Below are positions 38,913 to 48,338 of a DNA stretch of 49,748 nucleotides, piece by piece (the first letter of the stretch is position 1; the number at the start of each line of letters is the position of its first letter). This stretch comes from Planctomycetaceae bacterium. GTDB lineage: Bacteria > Planctomycetota > Phycisphaerae > SM23-33. Location of the stretch: contig JAJFVE010000077.1 in the NCBI GenBank assembly GCA_021371965.1, positions 1-49,748 of the forward strand. The letters run 5' to 3'. The translations under genes were made by a program, and so were the position numbers. The notes under the pieces were generated by a model, which made no database searches, was not told where the DNA came from, and saw only the letters and a program-made list of their open reading frames with translations.

Positions 38913-40715
38913 TCACCTTGGCGTCAGTGTGACGGATTCGAGATTCATCAGCCACGTGCCTGTCATCGTTTGGGGCCTGATCGACAGCGTACAGCTTGCG
39001 GGCTTGTCGAAGGCGACGCTGCCGAGCTTGATGCTCTTCATCTCGAAGCCGTAGCCTTGCGATTCGACTTTGGCCTCGATGGCGTGCGTTCCAACCGTCA
39101 CGACAAACTCGCTGCCGACGGAGTCTTTCGGGGCGTCGTAAGAGAGCTCGATGTCGTACGTGCCGGGCTCATCGACGCGGATCTCCCAGCTCAGCGAATC
39201 TTCCGCCCGCCAGTTGGACACGCAGCTCAGGCGCTTGCCGGCGAACTGCCCCGGCAGGGCCGCCCACATGTCGGCGCCGGCCTGCCAGTCGGGCGCCATC
39301 GCCACGCAGGCGTCCCAGACGCACTCGACGTGCGAGGCATAGGGTCCGTGAAGCTTGGCCTCGTACGCGGCCAGGACGGTCTTGTCCTTGTTGCCCAGCA
39401 CGACGCGCGGGTCGATGTCCGGCGCACCGGCCAACTCGAGCACGACGACGGTGTCGATGTCGTCCAGCAGCCGCGCGGGCAGTTTTTCCGCGGGCACGTA
39501 CACGCTGAGGTCGCCTTGCGCGCTGCGAGTGCACTTGAGGGGCTTCTTTGTCTTGTCAGACAGCAGGTACGCCTTGCGGATCTTGTTGCGCACGCCGGCC
39601 AGCGTCAGCGTGTCGTCGAGGGGCCAATCGAAGATGTGCAGGAACAGGCGGCAGCCCTTGGTGGTCACGCGGCCCCAGCGGTAGACGTACTGTCGCGGCA
39701 GCGGCGAGGCGCCGGCGCCGTGGATGCTCTCGCTGTGCGGGCCCATCCATTTGGCAAGGTCTTGCAGCCGCCGCACCGACGGACCGGGGAACGTGCCCTC
39801 GGGCGTCGGGCCGATGTTGAGCAGGTAATTGCCGCCCTTGGAGACGATGTCCACCAGCGTGCGGACGATCTCCTTGGGGCTCTTGTACGCGTTGTCGTTG
39901 GCAGCGTAGTTCCAGTTGTTGTTCATCGTCGCCGGCGTTTCCCACGGCTGATTGTAGCCGGCCGTCGGGTTGTCGTTGTCCATCGCCGAGACGTAGTCGT
40001 ACAGCCCGTGTCCGATGCGGCTGTTGATCAGCGTGTTGGGCTGAATGGACCGCACCAGGTCCACCAGCTCCTGGCTCTGCTGCTTGGTGATCTTGACGGG
40101 CACGTCAAACCAGATCAGGCCGATGGGCCCGTACTGCGTCAGCAGCTCGCGGAGCTGCGGCTTGACCTTGCGGTCGAGGAACCGCTGGAGAACCTTGGCG
40201 TCCTGATCGGGATAGTCGACGCTGTTGCCCACCGCGTCGGGGTCTTCCAGGTCCAGCACCTGGCAGTAGTAGAAGCACATCGTCAGGCCGTGCTTTTTGC
40301 ACGCGCGGGAGAGCTCGGCCATCGGGTCGCGCTTGAACGGCGTGCCGGCGACGATGTTGTGCGAGTTGGCCTTGGAGTTGAACATGGCGAAGCCTTCGAC
40401 GTGCTTGGAGATGAAGACGACGTACTTCATCCCGGCGGCCTTGGCCATGCGGACCCACTTGTCGGCGTCGAACTCGACGGGGTTGAACGTCCTGGCGATT
40501 TCGCGGTAGGTTTTGATCGAGGTCTTGTTCTCGATCTCGGTGACGTGCGTGTTGCCGGTGAGCTCGGCCCCGAGCTTGGCCATCAGCCCCCAGTGGATGA
40601 ACAAGCCGAACTTGGCGTCGTTGAACCAGTCGAATCGCGACGCCGCCGCTACCGCCGATTTCGATCCGCGCTGCGCGGCGCGAATAGTGGAACGCCTGGA
40701 GGATTGCTTTGCCAT
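38913..40715 (-). CDS. GH29 alpha-L-fucosidase, long form, no signal peptide
   Basis: 600 aa, AGGAG 8 nt before ATG 40715. Catalytic TIM barrel: FDWFNDAKFGLFIHWGLMA, MKYVVFISKHVEGFAMFNS, KKHGLTMCFYYCQ and YGPIGLIWFDVP with the nucleophile D204, then INSRIGHG and GGNYLLNIGPTPEGTFP. A beta-sandwich and a C-terminal jelly roll (AEDSLSWEIRVDEPGTYDIELSY, TCTLSIRPQTM) follow. No export signal is seen, so it probably works in the cytoplasm on imported oligosaccharides. This contrasts with the Tat-exported fucosidase at 27246. It lies in a divergent pair with the Gfo/Idh oxidoreductase and is followed by the TlyA-like gene. Confidence 0.92.
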   Translation of the reverse strand: MAKQSSRRSTIRAAQRGSKSAVAAASRFDWFNDAKFGLFIHWGLMAKLGAELTGNTHVTEIENKTSIKTYREIARTFNPVEFDADKWVRMAKAAGMKYVVFISKHVEGFAMFNSKANSHNIVAGTPFKRDPMAELSRACKKHGLTMCFYYCQVLDLEDPDAVGNSVDYPDQDAKVLQRFLDRKVKPQLRELLTQYGPIGLIWFDVPVKITKQQSQELVDLVRSIQPNTLINSRIGHGLYDYVSAMDNDNPTAGYNQPWETPATMNNNWNYAANDNAYKSPKEIVRTLVDIVSKGGNYLLNIGPTPEGTFPGPSVRRLQDLAKWMGPHSESIHGAGASPLPRQYVYRWGRVTTKGCRLFLHIFDWPLDDTLTLAGVRNKIRKAYLLSDKTKKPLKCTRSAQGDLSVYVPAEKLPARLLDDIDTVVVLELAGAPDIDPRVVLGNKDKTVLAAYEAKLHGPYASHVECVWDACVAMAPDWQAGADMWAALPGQFAGKRLSCVSNWRAEDSLSWEIRVDEPGTYDIELSYDAPKDSVGSEFVVTVGTHAIEAKVESQGYGFEMKSIKLGSVAFDKPASCTLSIRPQTMTGTWLMNLESVTLTPR

Positions 40716-40912
40716 GGACGATGCTCCTGAAGAAGTTCGCTCCGCCACCGGCCGGTGACTATACCGCGCCGCCAAGCAATGGCAAGGAATCCACATCGCC
40801 CCGGAGACGGGGACGGGGAGAGCGGGATTACGGGATTGCGAGGATTAGAAACGCAGCTCCCCGAAGGACGTTTTGCGATATGATGCGGGCACGTCTTTAA
40901 GGAGTTTCCGGC

Positions 40913-42079
40913 GTGGATGAATTGCGGATCGGCGTAATCGGCGCGGGCGGGCGCGGGGGCTTGGCGGGGCATGCGCATAGGCCCGACGAAGGCTCCCGCG
41001 TCGTGGCGGCATGCGACATTCGGCCGGAGATGGAACCGCACGTCAAGAAATACTATGGGGCAGACTGCTTCTTCTGCCGCGACTATCGCGATCTGCTGGC
41101 GCGGCCGGACGTGCACGCCGTGTTCGTCACCACGCCGGACAATTTTCACGAAGAGCACGCCACGGCCGCCCTCGAGGCCGGCAAGGCGGTCTACTGCGAA
41201 AAGCCGCTGGCGATCACCATCGCCGGGGCCGACCGCATCTTGAAAACCGCGCGCGACCGCAAGGGCAAGCTCTATGTCGGGCACAACATGCGGCACTTCC
41301 CGGCCATCATTAAGATGAAGGAGCTGATCGACGCCGGCGCGATCGGGCAGGTCAAGGCCGCCTGGTGCCGCCACTTCGTCTCCTACGGCGGCGACGCGTA
41401 CTACAAGGACTGGCACAGCGACCGCCGCAACAGCACCGGCCTGCTGCTGCAGAAGGGCGCGCACGACATCGACGTGCTGCACTGGCTGTGCGGAGGCTAC
41501 ACGCGGCGCGTGACGGCCATGGGCAAGCTGGCGGTGTACGGGCAGATCACGGACCGCCATGAGGGCGGCTACGGGCACCTTCGGTGGGACCAGGCGTTCT
41601 GGCCGCCGCTGTCGCAGACGCAGCTCTCGCCGATCATCGACGTCGAGGACGTCTCCATGATGCTGATGGAGTTGGACAACGGCGTGCTGGCCAGCTACCA
41701 GCAGTGCCACTTTACGCCCGACGCGTGGCGCGACTACACGATTATCGGCACGCTGGGGCGCATCGAGAACTACAACGACTGCGGCGCGTGCGACATCCAC
41801 CTGTGGAACCGCCGGGCTGACGGCTATCGCCCCCGCGGCGACGAAGTCTTCCACGTCGAGGGCGAAATGGGCGGCCACGGCGGGGCCGACGAACGCATCG
41901 TAGCCGAGTTCGTCCGCTGGGTGCGCCAGGGCGGCACCATCGCCACCAGCCCGGTGGCCGCCCGCTACAGCATCGCCGCCGGGTGCATGGCCACAAAGTC
42001 CCTCCGTACCGGCAGCCAGCCCCAGGACGTCCCGCCCCTGCCGACGGAGTTGGAGCAGTGGTTCGCGCAGCCGAGCTGA
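40913..42079 (+). CDS. Gfo/Idh/MocA-family oxidoreductase
   Basis: 388 aa, GTG 40913 with AAGGAG 8 nt upstream. NAD(P)-dependent sugar or inositol dehydrogenase. Rossmann fold: LRIGVIGAGGRGGLAGHAH (GxGxxG), VVAACDIRPEM, FVTTPDNFHEEHA and the family's CEKPLAITIAGAD motif whose Lys contacts the cofactor. The C-terminal domain shows LQKGAHDIDVLHWLCGG (the conserved GxHxxD/HxxD catalytic step). The substrate cannot be read from sequence. It lies next to a fucosidase and likely acts in the same sugar route. Confidence 0.92.
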   Translation: MDELRIGVIGAGGRGGLAGHAHRPDEGSRVVAACDIRPEMEPHVKKYYGADCFFCRDYRDLLARPDVHAVFVTTPDNFHEEHATAALEAGKAVYCEKPLAITIAGADRILKTARDRKGKLYVGHNMRHFPAIIKMKELIDAGAIGQVKAAWCRHFVSYGGDAYYKDWHSDRRNSTGLLLQKGAHDIDVLHWLCGGYTRRVTAMGKLAVYGQITDRHEGGYGHLRWDQAFWPPLSQTQLSPIIDVEDVSMMLMELDNGVLASYQQCHFTPDAWRDYTIIGTLGRIENYNDCGACDIHLWNRRADGYRPRGDEVFHVEGEMGGHGGADERIVAEFVRWVRQGGTIATSPVAARYSIAAGCMATKSLRTGSQPQDVPPLPTELEQWFAQPS

Positions 42080-42084
42080 GTAAT

Positions 42085-42219
42085 GGTTAGCTGGTTGACT
42101 GGTTGACTGGTTGACTGGTTGACCGGTTGACCGGTTGACTGGTTGACCGGTTGACTGGTTGACCGGTTAACTCGTTAACTGGTCAATCTGCTAATTAGAT
42201 TCCCAATCAACCAGTCAAC
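42085..42219. repeat. Tandem 8-bp GGTTGACT array with terminal inverted copy
   Basis: About a dozen near-identical 8-bp units (GGTTGACT/GGTTGACC) fill 42085-42182, after an initial GGTTAGCT and ending with GGTTAACTCGTTAACT. An opposite copy, CAATCAACCAGTCAAC, follows at 42204-42219 and can pair with any unit. Related sequence occurs at 48968-49000. Confidence 0.85.
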
Positions 42220-42255
42220 AACGCGTTGCTCGTTTCGCCCCCGGAGTAAATGAGG

Positions 42256-42261
42256 TATCCT
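42256..42261 (+). promoter_or_regulatory. Candidate leaderless -10 of the VWA gene
   Basis: TATCCT lies 7 nt before ATG 42269. The only purine-rich stretch, AAAGG, is one base from the start, too close to serve as a ribosome site. Confidence 0.35.
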
Positions 42262-42268
42262 CAAAGGC

Positions 42269-44737
42269 ATGCTCGCTGATGGGATGGTCCATTTCGATTC
42301 GCCGTGGGCGCTGGTGGCGCTGGCGGTGGCTCTGATTCCACTGGCAGCCTCCCTGCGCTCCTGGTGGCGCGGGGGCAACGTACGATGGCTTAGCGCGGCG
42401 ATGCAGACGCTGGCGGTGGCGGCAGTGGCCGCGGCGCTGGCGGGGCCACGGGTGGCGGCGCGGTCGCAGATGGCGGGCTGGCTCGTGATGACCGACGCTT
42501 CGGCCTCGGTGCGCGGCCAGGGCGAGACGGCGATTTCGTGGGACCGCTCGCTGGCTCGCTGCGATTACACCTTCGCCGCCGGCGCGTATGCAGGCGCCCA
42601 GCTGCCCACCTCGCAGGACACCATGAGCACGCGCGCCTCGGCGGCCCTGGCCGTGGCGGCAGCACAGGTGCGGCAGGGACAGGCCGGCGGCGTGGTGATT
42701 CGCACCGACGGGCGATTCGACGCAGGCGATCCTTGGCCCGGTGCCGCCAGCTCCCTGGCGGCCGCGGGGGCTCACGTGCTGATCGTGCCGATGGACTCCC
42801 CCCCCGCCGACGCGCGAGTGGCCGGCGCGACGGCCGCAGCCGACGCCGGCGGCGCGGTGGACCTGAGCGTCTCGATAGCTTCCAACGCGCCCCAGCGACG
42901 GCGGCTGGAGGTGCTGCGGCGCAGCGGCGGCCGCCAGAGCGTCCTGCTCGACCGTCAGCTCGATCTGCTGATGGACGATCGGACCACGCTCCACGTGTCC
43001 GATCAAGCCGGCGGTGGCGGCGCGGTGGAATACATCGCGCGGCTGACTCCGCCCGACGCCATCGGCGAGAACGACCAGGCCGAGGCGATCGTCCTGCCGC
43101 AGAAGCGGATCGTCGCCGTGGTGGCGGCCGAGCCCGCGCCGCTGGCACAGTTTGTCGGAGCAATCCAGGGCGCAGAGCTTGCGGCTGTGAGTGCGGCAAG
43201 TGTGCCCGCGCGGGCTGAGGGCCTGCTGAGCTACTCAGCGATGGTGATCGCCGACGACAGCGGCCTCCTGTTGACCCAGTCGCAGCGGGCCGCCGTGGCG
43301 CGGTACGTCCGCGGCGGCGGGGGATTGGTGCTGATCGGCAGCGGCCCGCGGCGCGGGCCGGACGACTTGGCCGATCCGCTCAACGCCGCTTTGCCGCTGA
43401 TCGCCAACGCGTTCCAGCGAAAACCGCTCGATCTGCGGATCGTGCTCGACGCCTCGGGCTCGATGAACCTGGCCACCAGCGCCCCCGGCGGCGGGCGGCA
43501 GCTCAAATTCGACCAGGCGGCCCAGGCTGTCGTCAGCCTCGACCGCTACCTCACGCCCGCCGACGCGCTGGAGATCATCGCCTTCTCCGACGAGCCCCGC
43601 CGCATCTACGCCAGCGGCGCCGGCGCCATCGACTTCGCAGCCGTCCGCGACGCCCTGCAGCAGGTGCGCCCCAACGGGCCCACAAGGCTCGCCCCTGCGC
43701 TGACCCTGGCGGCCGAGGCGCCCGCGGGCGACCGCGCGGCGCTGGTCGTGCTCGTCAGCGACCTGGACACGCAGCCGCTGGACGTGCCGATGCTGGCCGA
43801 GGCGTTTCGCCGCAACAAGCTCGACCTGGCAGTGGTCGCCATCGCCTCCGGCGAGGCGGCCAACCAGCGATATCCCGTCGAGGACCTCGCCGCCGCGCTG
43901 AAGGCCCCGCTCGTGCGCCGTGGCGACCTCAAGGGCCTGGCCGAACTCTTCGCCCGCTTCCTCTCCGATGCGCGGGGCGAGGCCGTCCGCCGCGGGCAGT
44001 TCACCGCCCGCTTCGCCGCCGACGCACTGGGCCTGCCGGCCGCGACGGTCCGGCTCGATGCGTATGTGCTGTCGGCCTCGGCTGCAGACGCCGACGTGCT
44101 GGCCCGCGTCGGCAGCGACCCGATCGTCGCCCGCCGTAGCGTCGGCCTGGGGCGCAGCGTCGGCATCGCCGTGCCGCCGCAGGCGATGAGCGGTCCGTGG
44201 TGGACATGGGCCAAGGCCTCCGCCGTAGTGCCCGCGGCCGCGCGGTGGGTGATGCGTCCCGAAAGCGATTCGCGCTTCAGCGGCACGATCCGCGTCGTTC
44301 CTGACCGCGTGCATCTGTCGATTGACGCCCGCGGCCAGGACGGGCCGATGAACATGCTCAAACTGACGGCTGTGGCCCAACCGCTGAATGCAACCGCCGC
44401 GGCGCGCGTCGAGCTTCTGCAGACGGCCCCGGGGCATTACGAGGCCGCTCTGCCGGCGACGGGGCAGGGGAGCCTCCAGGTGCACGACGACTCGGGGGCC
44501 GTGCGATGGCAGAAGGCCTTGGCGCCGCAGTATCCGCCAGAGTTGTCGGCCATCGGCGCCGACCGGGCCGTCCTTCAGCGCCTGGCAGAGTTGACCGGAG
44601 GGCAGATCGTCGACGCCAGGTTCGTCGACCGCCATGCCCGCGCCATCGCCACCGCGAGCCTGTCGCCGCTGTGGCCTTGGCTGCTGGGCCTGGCCCTGGC
44701 GCTGACGCTGATCGACTGGATTGCCGTGCGGCGGTAA
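42269..44737 (+). CDS. VWA-domain membrane protein (BatA/YfbK-like)
   Basis: 822 aa. Two N-terminal transmembrane segments (WALVALAVALIPLAASL and TLAVAAVAAALAG) and one at the C-terminus (WPWLLGLALALTLIDWIAV) anchor it. Residues about 70-185 and 280-360 resemble partial Rossmann or amidotransferase-like folds (MVIADDSGLLLTQSQRAAV, VRGGGGLVLIGSG). A VWA domain at 385-570 has the MIDAS motif DASGSMN at D394 with Thr/Asp partners downstream (RLAPALTLA, VVLVSDLDTQ). Such proteins sense or assemble surface complexes. No MoxR ATPase gene is adjacent. No Shine-Dalgarno. Confidence 0.82.
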   Translation: MLADGMVHFDSPWALVALAVALIPLAASLRSWWRGGNVRWLSAAMQTLAVAAVAAALAGPRVAARSQMAGWLVMTDASASVRGQGETAISWDRSLARCDYTFAAGAYAGAQLPTSQDTMSTRASAALAVAAAQVRQGQAGGVVIRTDGRFDAGDPWPGAASSLAAAGAHVLIVPMDSPPADARVAGATAAADAGGAVDLSVSIASNAPQRRRLEVLRRSGGRQSVLLDRQLDLLMDDRTTLHVSDQAGGGGAVEYIARLTPPDAIGENDQAEAIVLPQKRIVAVVAAEPAPLAQFVGAIQGAELAAVSAASVPARAEGLLSYSAMVIADDSGLLLTQSQRAAVARYVRGGGGLVLIGSGPRRGPDDLADPLNAALPLIANAFQRKPLDLRIVLDASGSMNLATSAPGGGRQLKFDQAAQAVVSLDRYLTPADALEIIAFSDEPRRIYASGAGAIDFAAVRDALQQVRPNGPTRLAPALTLAAEAPAGDRAALVVLVSDLDTQPLDVPMLAEAFRRNKLDLAVVAIASGEAANQRYPVEDLAAALKAPLVRRGDLKGLAELFARFLSDARGEAVRRGQFTARFAADALGLPAATVRLDAYVLSASAADADVLARVGSDPIVARRSVGLGRSVGIAVPPQAMSGPWWTWAKASAVVPAAARWVMRPESDSRFSGTIRVVPDRVHLSIDARGQDGPMNMLKLTAVAQPLNATAAARVELLQTAPGHYEAALPATGQGSLQVHDDSGAVRWQKALAPQYPPELSAIGADRAVLQRLAELTGGQIVDARFVDRHARAIATASLSPLWPWLLGLALALTLIDWIAVRR

Positions 44738-44773
44738 GAAAGTTGTGTGGCATGGCCGTCACTGCCGTGCATC

Positions 44774-44794
44774 CCACGGGCGTCCCGCCCGTGG
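44774..44794. repeat. CCACGGGCG palindrome
   Basis: CCACGGGCG-TCC-CGCCCGTGG, a 9-bp perfect stem with a 3-nt loop, 37 bp after the VWA stop. It may act as terminator. A second partial CACGGGCGGGG motif lies at about 44812-44825. It has the same TCC loop as the hairpin at 9603-9621. Confidence 0.75.
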
Positions 44795-44844
44795 TCCGAG
44801 GGTCGGGGAGCACGGGCGGGGCCCTGTGCTACTGATTTTCCCTC

Positions 44845-44872
44845 TTCGCAACGCGGCGGGATATCGTATAAT
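44845..44872 (+). promoter_or_regulatory. Promoter of rnc
   Basis: TTCGCA (44845-44850), 16-bp spacer, consensus TATAAT (44867-44872). The RNase III start is about 104 nt downstream, leaving a leader where the enzyme could autoregulate its own mRNA as in other bacteria. Confidence 0.55.
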
Positions 44873-44975
44873 ACCTGGGAGGTTGTGATTGACTTGTTGG
44901 ACCCCTGACTATACCCACTGAGGCCTCGGGGCGGGCCTGGGCGGTTATGGTCAGCGGTCTGGAGCTAGGACATTC

Positions 44976-45677
44976 GTGGACCAACACGCTCTGGACAAAT
45001 GCCAGGAACTCATCGGGTATCGGTTTAACGATCCGTCGATTCTCTCGCTGGCACTGACGCACGCGTCGGTGGCCCCCACGCGCGTTGAAAGCAACGAGCG
45101 GCTGGAGTTTCTGGGCGACTCTATTCTCGGGCTGGTCGTCTGCCACGAGCTCTACAATGACCCCGGCAACATGCATGAGGGGGACATGACCAAGATCAAG
45201 TCCTCTGTCGTCTCGCGAAAGACCTGTGCCGAAATGGCCCAACAGATCGGACTGTGCGAGGCGCTCGTCCTGGGCAAGGGCATGGGCGGCAGCCAGCCGC
45301 TGCCTGAGTCGGTCGCCGCGGCGGTCTTCGAAGCAGTCGTCGGGGCCGTCTTCCTCGACGGTGGGCTGCCGGCCGCCCGGCAGTTCCTCATGGGCCCGTT
45401 GGGTCCGCACATCCGCCAGTCCAAGGCCAGCGAGCATCAGTTCAACTACAAGTCCATCCTCCAGCAGTTCCTGCAGAAGAACTTCAACCAGCGCCCGTCG
45501 TACCAGTTGCTCGACGAGAAAGGCCCCGACCACCGCAAGTGCTTTGAGGTGGCTGTCAGCGTCAACGGCAGGCAGTTCAAAGCCGCCTGGGGCATCTGCA
45601 AGAAAGACGCCGAACAGGCCGCCGCCCTGGCGGCCCTGATCGAACTGCACGTGCTCGAAGCGCACGAGCAGAAATAG
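44976..45677 (+). CDS. rnc: Ribonuclease III with one substituted metal-binding position
   Basis: 233 aa from GTG 44976, AGGA 5 nt upstream. Cleaves double-stranded RNA in rRNA and mRNA maturation. The nuclease signature NERLEFLGDSIL (40-51) and HEGDMTKIK are intact. The second acidic patch reads ESVAAAVFEAVVGAVFLD: the Glu is kept (E119), but the Asp three residues before it, D114 in E. coli, is A116. A dsRNA-binding domain follows (NYKSILQQFLQKNFNQRPSYQLL, KCFEVAVSVNGRQFKAAWG, KKDAEQAAALAALIEL). The gene lies 63 bp before glnS. Confidence 0.93.
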   Translation: MDQHALDKCQELIGYRFNDPSILSLALTHASVAPTRVESNERLEFLGDSILGLVVCHELYNDPGNMHEGDMTKIKSSVVSRKTCAEMAQQIGLCEALVLGKGMGGSQPLPESVAAAVFEAVVGAVFLDGGLPAARQFLMGPLGPHIRQSKASEHQFNYKSILQQFLQKNFNQRPSYQLLDEKGPDHRKCFEVAVSVNGRQFKAAWGICKKDAEQAAALAALIELHVLEAHEQK

Positions 45678-45702
45678 CGCGTGCATCCCGGTCACCGGGT
45701 CG

Positions 45703-45731
45703 TTTTCATCCGCTCGCATCCCTGCTATGAT
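45703..45731 (+). promoter_or_regulatory. Candidate leaderless promoter of glnS
   Basis: TTTTCA (45703-45708), 17-bp spacer, TATGAT (45726-45731), then 9 nt to ATG 45741. No purine-rich ribosome site (AATTCACCT). Confidence 0.5.
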
Positions 45732-45740
45732 AATTCACCT

Positions 45741-47432
45741 ATGACCACCAACGAGAATGCCGCGCCGCTGGACTTCATCCGTCAGATCGTCACCGAAGAC
45801 CTCCGCACCGACAAATGGGGCGGGCGCGTCGTCACGCGATTTCCCCCCGAGCCCAATGGATACCTGCACATCGGACACGCCAAGAGCATCTGCCTGAACT
45901 TCGGCGTCGCGGCCGAGTTCGGCGGGCGCTGCCACCTGCGCTTCGACGACACCAACCCGGTCAAGGAAGAGCAGGAGTACATCGACTCGATCCTCGCCGA
46001 CGTCAAGTGGCTCGGCTGGGACTGGGGAACGCACCTGTACTACGCCAGCGATTATTTCGAGCAGATGTTCGGCTTCGCCGTACAACTGGTCAAGAAGGGC
46101 AAGGCCTACGTCGACGACCAGACGGCCGACCAGATCCGCGAGACGCGCGGCACGCTGACCCAGCCGGGCAAGAACAGTCCGTTCCGCGGCCGCAGCGCCG
46201 AGGAGAACCTCGACCTTTTCACGCGCATGCGAGCCGGCGAGTTCGCCGACGGCCTGCGCGTGCTGCGGGCGAAGATCGACATGGCCAGCCCCAACCTGAA
46301 CCTGCGCGACCCGGTGATGTACCGCATCCTGCACGCCAGCCATCCCCACGCCGGCGACAAGTGGTGCATCTATCCGATGTACGACTGGGCGCACGGGATC
46401 GAAGACTCCATCGAGCGCATCACGCACTCGATCTGCACGCTGGAGTTCGAGAACCACCGCCCGCTGTACGACTGGTTCCTGGACGAGCTGGGCGTGTACC
46501 ATCCCCATCAGATCGAGTTCGCCCGGCTGAACCTGACGTATACCGTCATGTCCAAGCGCCTGCTGCTGCGCCTGGTGAAGGAAGGGCACGTCGGCGGCTG
46601 GGACGACCCGCGCATGCCCACCATCAGCGGCATGCGGCGGCGCGGATATTCCGCCGCGGCCATCCGCCATTTCGCCAAGGTCATCGGCGTGGCCAAGTAC
46701 AACACGACCGTCGATTTCGCCCTGCTGGAGCACTGCCTGCGCGAAGACCTCAACAGGACCTCCCCGCGCGTGATGGCCGTTCTGCACCCGGTCAAGGTCA
46801 TCATCGACAATTATCCCGCCGACCAGAGCGAAGAGCTCGACGCGGTGAATAATCCCGAAGACGCCGCCGCCGGATCGCGGAAGGTGCCCTTCGGCCGCGA
46901 ACTGTACATCGAGGCCGACGACTTCATGGAAGTGCCCCCGCACAAGTTCCATCGCCTCTCGCCCGGCCGAGAGGTGCGCCTGCGCTACGCGTACTTCGTC
47001 ACCTGCACCAGCGTCGAAAAAGACGCCGCCGGCAACATCATCGCCGTGCACTGCACGTACGACCCCGCCACACGCGGCGGCGACAGCCCCGATGGCCGCA
47101 AGGTCAAGGGAACCATCCACTGGGTTTCCGCCGCCCACGCCGTTAAGGCCCAGGTGCGCCTGTACGATCACCTCTTCAGCAAAGCCGACCCCGCCGACGT
47201 GCCGGACGGCCATGACTTCACTGAGAACATGAGCCCCAACTCGCTGACAGTGCTGCAGGAGTGTTTCGTCGAGCCATCGCTGACTGCGGCCAAGCCGCTG
47301 GAGCGGTTCCAGTTCGAGCGGTTGGGCTACTTCTGCATCGACGCCGACAGCCGCAGCGACACGCTGGTCTTCAACCGCACCGTGACGCTCAAGGACACCT
47401 GGAGCAAGATCCAGCAGAAGGAAGGCGCCTGA
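45741..47432 (+). CDS. glnS: Glutaminyl-tRNA synthetase
   Basis: 563 aa. Charges tRNA-Gln in the cytoplasm. Class I signature [20 protein letters not shown], then [39 protein letters not shown] and the KMSKS-like VMSKR. The two beta-barrel anticodon-binding domains are present ([45 protein letters not shown]). Length matches E. coli GlnS. GlnS rather than GluRS is shown by the family-specific [20 protein letters not shown] and the barrel domains. The start lacks a Shine-Dalgarno. It probably forms an operon with the GYF_2 gene, which begins 2 bp after its stop. Confidence 0.96.
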   Translation: MTTNENAAPLDFIRQIVTEDLRTDKWGGRVVTRFPPEPNGYLHIGHAKSICLNFGVAAEFGGRCHLRFDDTNPVKEEQEYIDSILADVKWLGWDWGTHLYYASDYFEQMFGFAVQLVKKGKAYVDDQTADQIRETRGTLTQPGKNSPFRGRSAEENLDLFTRMRAGEFADGLRVLRAKIDMASPNLNLRDPVMYRILHASHPHAGDKWCIYPMYDWAHGIEDSIERITHSICTLEFENHRPLYDWFLDELGVYHPHQIEFARLNLTYTVMSKRLLLRLVKEGHVGGWDDPRMPTISGMRRRGYSAAAIRHFAKVIGVAKYNTTVDFALLEHCLREDLNRTSPRVMAVLHPVKVIIDNYPADQSEELDAVNNPEDAAAGSRKVPFGRELYIEADDFMEVPPHKFHRLSPGREVRLRYAYFVTCTSVEKDAAGNIIAVHCTYDPATRGGDSPDGRKVKGTIHWVSAAHAVKAQVRLYDHLFSKADPADVPDGHDFTENMSPNSLTVLQECFVEPSLTAAKPLERFQFERLGYFCIDADSRSDTLVFNRTVTLKDTWSKIQQKEGA

Positions 47433-47433
47433 G

Positions 47434-48171
47434 ATGGAACTGATGCCCCTGACTGCCGAGAGCAAAGCGGAATGGTTCTGCAACATCGCCGGCAACCAGA
47501 GCGGGCCGGTGACGCTGGAGGCTCTCAAGGCCATGGTCTCGCAGGGACAGTTGGACGCCTCGCATTTCGTCTGGCGGCCGGGAATGGAGCAGTGGGCCTA
47601 CGCCGGCACCGTCGCCGAACTGTTCCCAGAAGGCAGCCCGCCGCCGCTGCCGTATCCGGCCGTCAGGTGCGGGCCTCCCGTCGGGATCTGGCGCAAGGGC
47701 AAGACCCTCATCCTCCACCGCAATGCCAGTCTGCCGCAACGCTGCATGAAGACCAACAGCCCCGAGGCCGTCATGGTCGGGCGGAACTTCGTCTGGTACA
47801 ACCGCTGGCTGCTGTTTACGCTCCTGGCCGGGCTGCTGGTCGGTGCCATCGTCCTGGCGATCATGCAGAAGAAGGCTTCGCTGGCCATCGGGCTGACCCG
47901 GAAGTATGTTCTGCGCCGGCGGCTGGCCATCGCCGTGGGCTGGCTGAGCCTCGTGCCGCTGATCGGTGGCATCGTCGTCGCGGCGATCGAGGAAAACCCC
48001 CTGTACGCCCTGGCCGGGCTGATCGCATTCCTGATCTGCGTCATCTATGCGGCCGCGGCCTCGCCGATCATCAGGCCGGTCCGGATCGATGACTACTATG
48101 TGCATCTCAACGGCTGCTGCGAGGAATATCTGGCGACCTTTCCGCAGGCCCCTGCCGGCATGTGCATGTGA
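47434..48171 (+). CDS. GYF_2-domain membrane protein
   Basis: 245 aa, starting 2 bp after glnS. Residues 12-65 match GYF_2 (DUF4339): EWFCNIAGNQSGPVTLEALK followed by QLDASHFVWRPGMEQWAYAG, a small domain expected to bind proline-rich peptides. A Pro-rich linker (SPPPLPYP) precedes a basic stretch, then three hydrophobic segments (WLLFTLLAGLLVGAIVLAIM, RLAIAVGWLSLVPLIGGIVVA, YALAGLIAFLICVIYAAA). The C-terminus carries a Cys/Tyr-containing tail. Bacterial GYF_2 membrane proteins have no established function. The Pro-rich linker could be its own ligand. Confidence 0.75.
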   Translation: MELMPLTAESKAEWFCNIAGNQSGPVTLEALKAMVSQGQLDASHFVWRPGMEQWAYAGTVAELFPEGSPPPLPYPAVRCGPPVGIWRKGKTLILHRNASLPQRCMKTNSPEAVMVGRNFVWYNRWLLFTLLAGLLVGAIVLAIMQKKASLAIGLTRKYVLRRRLAIAVGWLSLVPLIGGIVVAAIEENPLYALAGLIAFLICVIYAAAASPIIRPVRIDDYYVHLNGCCEEYLATFPQAPAGMCM

Positions 48172-48338
48172 CCGACGGACCCGCGTGCCGGACGCTTTTT
48201 GGATTTTTCGCTAATTTACCACCGTTATTCAATACATCGCCCCGCCGGACCGATGGAGATAGAGGCGTGGCCCCATGTCTTTGAGGCGTGGGTTGCAGTG
48301 CCCTTGGAGCGAAATCGGTGAGACCCAGCGGAGATCAG

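Noticed and set aside
42085..42182. CRISPR array
   Set aside because: Repeat units are only 8 bp and contiguous, with no spacers, and no cas gene is in the window.
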